10,159 nucleotides of DNA from Phycisphaerae bacterium. Its GTDB lineage: Bacteria; Planctomycetota; Phycisphaerae; JAAYCJ01. Every line of letters starts with the position of its first letter. The first letter of the stretch is position 1. The stretch covers positions 1 to 10,159 of the forward strand of contig JAAZAW010000384.1 in NCBI GenBank assembly GCA_012514125.1, read 5' to 3'. Under the pieces are notes generated by a model. It was given only the letters and a program-made list of their open reading frames with translations. It did no database searches and was not told where the DNA came from. Below, piece by piece: positions 6,118-10,159 of the stretch. Position numbers and translations under genes: made by a program.

Positions 6118-6881
6118 CAGGGCGATGGCAATTTGGGGTGATTGTTTTGGCGGCGATGATGATGGAAGGATGCTGCCAGAAACAAGAGGTTGTTTTTTGT
6201 CCTCGACTTTGCAGTCCTTATGGACGAGCAGTGACGGTTGCGGTGGTTCCGATTTTGAATTATAGCGGAAATCTCGATATCGATACGCTTAAAGTGACCG
6301 ATATTCTCTATAGCGAATTGCAGCAGGTGGAAGGGTTCGCGGTGATTCCGGTGAATCGATTGCTGGCCCAGATGGCCCAGGAGAATATGCGGTGTGTGGA
6401 GACGCCTGAGCAGGCGTTGGGGTTGGCGAGGAAGGTTGGCGCGGAGATCATTCTTGTATCGGCGATAACGGAATATAATCCGTATTATCCGCCTGTGGTG
6501 GGGATGGCGATGCAGGTGTTCAGTGAGCCTGAGCCGGCATCGACCCAGGCGAGCGGGGTGGATCCGGTGGTATTGAGGCGGATGTCAAGTCCGTTGAAAC
6601 TGGATGTGGATATCGATCCGGAGTTTTGGCCCAGGAATCAGATTCAGCGGATTTATAACAGCAGAGACAAGATGGTTTTGGAACAGGTGAAGCATTTTGC
6701 GGACGATCGCGGAGTGGGCCATAGTCCCTATGGGTGGGATGTCTATCTGCGGTCCCAGGAATATTATTTGCGATTTGTGTGCTATAAGGCGATCGCAGAG
6801 TTGCTCGACAAGGAGGTTGAGCGGATTAATCGCGGAGCGAAAATACCCACGGTGGATAATGATGTAAAGGAGTACCATTAA
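6108..6881 (+). CDS. Probable lipoprotein with CsgG/LpoB/TolB-N-like domain
   Basis: A probable exported protein of 257 residues. A short N-terminal signal (MRVAGRW then a hydrophobic core) ends in MEGCC. C22 could be a lipidation site, although Glu at -2 is atypical for a lipobox. Residues about 42-135 look like the alpha/beta fold shared by CsgG, LpoB and TolB N-terminal domains. They contain a strand (AVTVAVVPILNYSG), a helix (KVTDILYSELQQ), a strand and helix (GFAVIPVNRLLAQMAQ), then TPEQALGLARKVGAEIILVSAI. This is recognition by pattern, with no catalytic residues expected. The C-terminal part (about 150-257) is unassigned and ends in a helix. ATG at 6108 is preferred over an in-frame TTG at 6072, which would put charged and aromatic residues before the signal. 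The ribosome binding site is weak. The gene is three bases from the next one. The role is unknown; an envelope assembly factor is a guess. Confidence 0.75.
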   Translation: MRVAGRWQFGVIVLAAMMMEGCCQKQEVVFCPRLCSPYGRAVTVAVVPILNYSGNLDIDTLKVTDILYSELQQVEGFAVIPVNRLLAQMAQENMRCVETPEQALGLARKVGAEIILVSAITEYNPYYPPVVGMAMQVFSEPEPASTQASGVDPVVLRRMSSPLKLDVDIDPEFWPRNQIQRIYNSRDKMVLEQVKHFADDRGVGHSPYGWDVYLRSQEYYLRFVCYKAIAELLDKEVERINRGAKIPTVDNDVKEYH

Positions 6882-6884
6882 CCT

Positions 6885-7100
6885 ATGGAGCTACGACAGA
6901 TTTCACTAGTGAAAGGCGCTCAGCGATACGTGTTCCGTTATTCGCCCGGCAACGAGCCTGAGATTATCGAGACGTTTGTCGATCTGGCGGACGACATTGA
7001 GAGCGAATTCGACTGGTTTGACGCGGCGGTTTTGAGTTATCAGATGGGCAAGCAGATGACTCGACAGGTTGACCAGACGATCGAGCAGATTCAGTCGTGA
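6885..7100 (+). CDS. Small acidic hypothetical protein (71 aa)
   Basis: I do not recognise this family. The 71-residue product has no signal or membrane segment. It starts with beta-like sequence (LRQISLVKGAQRYVFRYSPGNE) and continues as acidic helical sequence (residues 26-70, with ADDIESEFDWFDAAVLSYQMGKQ). The gene follows the previous stop by three bases, and AAAGGAG at 6866-6872, inside the end of the previous gene, provides a strong ribosome binding site 12 bases from the ATG. Tight coupling and this site support a real gene. It is probably cytoplasmic, unlike its two upstream neighbours, so it may belong functionally with the downstream recombinase or with neither. Confidence 0.7.
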   Translation: MELRQISLVKGAQRYVFRYSPGNEPEIIETFVDLADDIESEFDWFDAAVLSYQMGKQMTRQVDQTIEQIQS

Positions 7101-7217
7101 GTGATCGTTTCCCGCAGCAGATGAAACAGACAACATACCATGCGTCCCCAAGCCAGGCAGAAGATGTGAAGTTGATCCGGGACGTTGAAATTTCGCCAAA
7201 GAGAGATGAAATGGGCT

Positions 7218-8309
7218 ATGAACACAACACATGATCAGATTAACGAGTTTGTCGATTATTTGAAATTTGAGAAACATTTTTCCAGTTACACTTCCAAATG
7301 TTACGCTACGGATTTGCGGCAGTTTATTGAAGTGAGCTGGGGGCAGGAAGTCGCGGAGGATGCCGCGAACGGTTTGGAGGGAGAATTATCGTCGGAGGGG
7401 GGCGTGGCGACGTTGGCTCAGACGACGATTCGGGAGAAGTTGCTTTCGGTTTCGCCGGAGGATATTCGACGATTCATGGGATATTTGCATGATCAGAATT
7501 ATTCGCGGTCGAGTTTGGCGAGGAAGCTTGCGACGCTTCGCTCGTTTTATAAATTTATGATTCGTCGGGGTTATGTGACGAGTAATCCGGTCTCGTCGAT
7601 TCGGACGCCCAAGCAGGAGAAGCGGCTGCCGAAGTGTTTGACGAGCGAGCAGGTTCAGGCGTTGCTTGAGGCGCCGAACGGAGACGATATTCTTGGGGCG
7701 CGCGATCGGGCGATGCTCGAGACGATCTATTCGACGGGGGTTCGGGTGAGCGAATTGGTGGACCTGAACTTTGACGATGTGGATTTTCTTGGCGGGATGC
7801 TACATATTCGTGGGAAGGGGAATCGGGAACGACTTTCGCCCATCGGCCAGGCGGCGATGTTGGCGATTCGGAAATATTTGATGATGCGTCAGCAGGATGG
7901 TCAGTCGGGGACGGGTGACAGCAAGGCGATGTTTGTGAACAAGCACGGTCAGCGGCTTAGTACTCGAAGCGTTCGACGTAAGCTTGATAAGTATTTGATC
8001 GCGGTTGGGCTGGACCCGAGCATTTCGCCGCACACGCTGCGACATAGTTTTGCGACGCACATGCTGAATAATGGTGCGGATTTGCGGAGTGTTCAGGAGT
8101 TGTTGGGGCATCAGTCGATTTCGACGACGCAGATTTATACGCATTTGACGACGGGCAGGCTCAAGGAGAGTTATGAGAGCGCTCATCCACGAGCGAACGA
8201 GGATAGCTGGGTGACCCAGCAGGCGCAGGAGTCGGAGTTGAACTGGTCTGTGGTGGGCCATAACGGTACGTCGGACCATCCCGGCGGAGCGAAGCAGGGG
8301 GAGAATTAG
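7218..8309 (+). CDS. xerC: XerC/XerD-type tyrosine recombinase
   Basis: A site-specific tyrosine recombinase, likely one of the pair that resolves chromosome dimers at dif. The N-terminal SAM-like core-binding domain (about 5-122) includes INEFVDYLKFEKHFSSYT and SRSSLARKLATLRSFYKFM. The catalytic domain (about 138-325) has the full active site: R176 in STGVRVSEL, K200 in IRGKGNRER, H272 and R275 in HTLRHSFATHML, H298 in LLGHQS and nucleophile Y307 in TTQIYTHL. At 363 residues it exceeds the usual 300. An acidic/Gly insertion (about 42-75) and a C-terminal tail (about 323-363) account for the excess. XerC and XerD cannot be told apart from this sequence alone. The start is uncertain: TTG 7185, ATG 7206 and ATG 7218 share the frame, and 7218 has GAGAG 12 bases upstream. 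An 84-117-base gap separates it from the 71-aa gene. Confidence 0.93.
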   Translation: MNTTHDQINEFVDYLKFEKHFSSYTSKCYATDLRQFIEVSWGQEVAEDAANGLEGELSSEGGVATLAQTTIREKLLSVSPEDIRRFMGYLHDQNYSRSSLARKLATLRSFYKFMIRRGYVTSNPVSSIRTPKQEKRLPKCLTSEQVQALLEAPNGDDILGARDRAMLETIYSTGVRVSELVDLNFDDVDFLGGMLHIRGKGNRERLSPIGQAAMLAIRKYLMMRQQDGQSGTGDSKAMFVNKHGQRLSTRSVRRKLDKYLIAVGLDPSISPHTLRHSFATHMLNNGADLRSVQELLGHQSISTTQIYTHLTTGRLKESYESAHPRANEDSWVTQQAQESELNWSVVGHNGTSDHPGGAKQGEN

Positions 8310-8379
8310 GTCGAGGCAAGATTGATTTTGCGGTTGTGCGTTAGATGAGACGGTGAGATCGATTTTAGATTTTGAGGCA

Positions 8380-8427
8380 GATACGGTTGAGGAAACGATC
8401 GTATCAACGAAGGCTGGTATAACCGGC
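8380..8427. repeat. Two small hairpins downstream of the recombinase
   Basis: GATACG (8380-8385) and CGTATC (8400-8405) are perfect six-base arms with a 14-base loop. GCTGGT (8413-8418) and ACCGGC (8422-8427) form a stem with one T-G pair around ATA. Neither is followed by a T-run. Together with the terminator at 8439 they make three hairpins in about 90 bases. Confidence 0.3.
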
Positions 8428-8438
8428 GAGCACCTTTG

Positions 8439-8479
8439 AGGCGGGCTGTTTGAGAATGAACAGTCCGCCTTGAGTTTTT
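8439..8479 (+). terminator. Intrinsic terminator after the recombinase gene
   Basis: AGGCGGGCTGTT (8439-8450) pairs with AACAGTCCGCCT (8459-8470) over 12 positions with one G-T pair and an eight-base loop. TTTTT follows at 8475-8479 after TGAG, so the hairpin suits plus-strand transcription. The T-run overlaps the stop codon of the minus-strand endonuclease gene. In the other direction the hairpin lies directly after that gene's stop but lacks a good U-tract, so it may work only weakly both ways. Confidence 0.7.
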
Positions 8480-9638
8480 ACTCGCCACTTTCGGCGGCTT
8501 GTCGTAATGCAAGGAAGGCTTCTTTGAGCGTTTGGCTTACAGCCGAATCTGGTTCGTTGAGTACCAACTCTTGATAGGCATTTAGATATTCGCCACGTAT
8601 ACGATGAAACAAGTGAAGGAAATGCCTGAGAAATCCGAGGCAATCAAGGATTGCAACTTCAGTTCCGCCGGTTTCTTCGTAAAACGTTGCAGCATATTCA
8701 GCAACAATCGGATCAATAGTGTCTGTAGTAACAAAGAGATAATTGTCGATTCGTTTGGGTGCTCTCATGATTTTTGTCACCGCAGTGTTAATGTCATCGA
8801 CAGTGACACGCTTCATTTTCATTTCATAAGCAGTGACGACAGTATCGTCATTAATAATGCAGATTTCAATATCTGCGAGTGAACCGGTTTGAAAATCAGC
8901 CGCATTATGAGAATTTAAGGGTAAAACTCTTTCGGCGAGCATGATTCCTGCTGTCTTATAGGCTGCTGCGACAATCAACACGGGTAACCGGCTTGCATTT
9001 TTGCAGGCTAAATGCTGACTAATAAGTGTAAGAATGGATTCAGATGAAAGAGGAAGAGAACCTTCCGTCCTTTTCAATGCATTTATGAGAGATGTCATTC
9101 GAGCAAGTTTTTCTTCACGCAGGAGTAACAAGATACGTACTGTTTCGATAAAAACCAGTTCAGCAGAAATTTTATTTTTAGCCACATACTCTAATAGTTC
9201 AAGGGTTTTTATATATAATTCACGAGGTCTACCTATAAGCTCTTTATCGGTTGTTAGAGGTTGATTGATATTACGCAGGGTGGGTGTAAGAAACGCTGTT
9301 GTAGAATTTACCGGCAGACGGTATTCATTGATGAACCTTGTAAGATATCGTTCATCATAAGTTCGACCGGAAAAACAATCCTGACTACCGATTTCCGTGT
9401 AAGGCTTTCGCGGGTCTATTTTTGGATTGTGCAATTTTCCTAAAAGACATGACATCAGCAGGCGTACACCCGCACGGTTACTGATGCAACGACAAATATA
9501 ATCGATACGTTCTCGAATTGCCGGATTGGAAATTACTGTTTGAGTGAGATTAGCAGTGGCTTTTTTAACGATATCCTGTAATATTTGGTCAGGTTCTTGT
9601 TTTTGGATGTTCTCATTCAAACAGTCCCTTTTCTTCAT
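8478..9638 (-). CDS. SacI-family type II restriction endonuclease
   Basis: A probable restriction enzyme of the SacI family (Pfam RE_SacI), 386 residues. The recognised block runs from about 66 to 152. It includes LGKLHNPKIDPRKPYTEIG, the motif SGRTYDERYL, TTAFLTPTLRN and IGRPRELY, followed by a helical region. The nuclease centre is probably D256 in SLADIEI with E272 and K274 in YEMKMK, that is the PD-(D/E)xK pattern. The C-terminus is helical. The start at 9638 overlaps the end of the methyltransferase gene by 26 bases, which allows coupled translation; no strong ribosome binding site is seen. Base composition is visibly lower in G+C than the his and recombinase genes (18 of 60 in the row 9121-9180, 38 of 60 in 3121-3180), suggesting transfer. 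The target sequence is not predictable here. Confidence 0.82.
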   Translation of the reverse strand: MKKRDCLNENIQKQEPDQILQDIVKKATANLTQTVISNPAIRERIDYICRCISNRAGVRLLMSCLLGKLHNPKIDPRKPYTEIGSQDCFSGRTYDERYLTRFINEYRLPVNSTTAFLTPTLRNINQPLTTDKELIGRPRELYIKTLELLEYVAKNKISAELVFIETVRILLLLREEKLARMTSLINALKRTEGSLPLSSESILTLISQHLACKNASRLPVLIVAAAYKTAGIMLAERVLPLNSHNAADFQTGSLADIEICIINDDTVVTAYEMKMKRVTVDDINTAVTKIMRAPKRIDNYLFVTTDTIDPIVAEYAATFYEETGGTEVAILDCLGFLRHFLHLFHRIRGEYLNAYQELVLNEPDSAVSQTLKEAFLALRQAAESGE

Positions 9639-10159
9639 AGGGGTTATAATTTGTCCAAAGCATTTCCTGACGAGTCCCTTTTGTTGAGTGAATTGTTTTA
9701 TTCACACCCGATATTTTAAACCACTTATTTGATTTAAAAAGATCATCCATGATTGGATGATCATAGCCCGACACAGCAACCTTGCCTTGACATTCATTGA
9801 CGACTTTCGCAAATTCTCGATGCTGATTTTCATTCATTTCAAAGCCATAGGCTTTGGTATCACCACGTGTTGCATGAAGATAGGGAGGATCACAATAAAA
9901 TAAGGTATCTGGGCTATCATAAAGACGGATCACGTCAATTGCGGGACGATTTTCAATTTGAACACGAATTAATCGCCTTGCTATTTCTTCAAGTGCATCA
10001 ATTCCCCCGAGCCAGCGAGAAACGACTCCCGACATTCCAGCCCGACTTGTGTCTTTACAATTTGCCCATCGTCCAAGTGATGCTGTTTGTGCAAGGCCTG
10101 TACGTGTTTGACGAGCTTTTATATAAAATCGTCTTGCACGTTCTACAGGGTTATCATCC
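9613..10159 (-). CDS. DNA adenine methyltransferase, D12 class (5' partial)
   Basis: An N6-adenine DNA methyltransferase that would protect host DNA from the adjacent endonuclease. The frame is open to the right edge, first full codon at 10158, so the N-terminus with the SAM-binding FxGxG motif lies outside; an internal ATG at 10035 is not the true start. The visible 181 residues begin DDNPVERARRFYIKARQ. They include the catalytic motif IV DPPY in LFYCDPPYLH (genomic 9880-9891), VAVSGYDHP, and the C-terminal FKISGVNKTIHSTKGTRQEMLWTNY block typical of Dam/DpnM-like D12 enzymes. The gene ends inside the start of the endonuclease gene. A methylase-then-nuclease order is common in type II systems and lets protection come first. 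Confidence 0.9.
   Translation of the reverse strand, partial: DDNPVERARRFYIKARQTRTGLAQTASLGRWANCKDTSRAGMSGVVSRWLGGIDALEEIARRLIRVQIENRPAIDVIRLYDSPDTLFYCDPPYLHATRGDTKAYGFEMNENQHREFAKVVNECQGKVAVSGYDHPIMDDLFKSNKWFKISGVNKTIHSTKGTRQEMLWTNYNPYEEKGLFE

Noticed and set aside
7800..8279. 159-codon minus-strand frame inside the recombinase gene
   Set aside because: Arg/Leu-rich shadow of the catalytic domain.
8604..8882. 92-codon plus-strand frame inside the endonuclease gene
   Set aside because: Antisense to the SacI-family gene, which has recognisable motifs in the minus frame.

Overview
The window looks like a piece of a free-living, Gram-negative-type bacterial chromosome, G+C-rich in its core. 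Two lipoboxes followed by OmpA-type or propeller domains point to an outer membrane. The oversized prepilin peptidase, the style of lipoprotein genes and the split his pair suggest a planctomycete, perhaps of the Phycisphaerae. That placement is inference from overall style (about 0.5 confidence), because there is no rRNA or other marker gene here.

Layout. Positions 1-324 are A/T-rich and non-coding, ending in a good extended -10 promoter. Positions 325-2052 hold a two-gene unit: a type IV prepilin peptidase with a very large insertion, and a small two-helix membrane protein resembling LapA/DUF1049. Positions 2164-2841 encode an OmpA/Pal-type lipoprotein that would anchor the outer membrane to peptidoglycan. 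Two AT-rich palindromes and a strong intrinsic terminator follow. Positions 3034-4390 hold hisH and hisA, four bases apart, from histidine biosynthesis. A 336-base gap with a striking array of G-runs follows. Positions 4727-7100 hold an envelope-looking cluster: a TolB-like propeller lipoprotein, a CsgG/LpoB-like probable lipoprotein and a 71-residue unknown. The two lipoproteins are separated by a cytosine-free stretch with tandem repeats. A XerC/XerD tyrosine recombinase at 7218-8309 closes the plus-strand genes and is followed by a hairpin terminator.

Positions 8478-10159, on the minus strand, form a separate and visibly more A/T-rich block. It holds a D12-class DNA adenine methyltransferase, cut by the window edge, overlapping by 26 bases a SacI-family restriction endonuclease. 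This is a type II restriction-modification pair, probably acquired horizontally.

How the genes work together. The OmpA-type protein, the propeller lipoprotein and the CsgG/LpoB-like protein plausibly all serve the cell envelope, and the peptidase processes type IV pilin-like precursors. HisH must find its partner HisF elsewhere. The restriction pair is a self-contained defence module. I did not find a clearly undescribed multi-gene system. The best leads are the paired palindromes before hisH, the G-run array, the C-free repeat tract, the compositional break between the pilD block and the his block, and the SacI-like nuclease paired with an adenine methylase.
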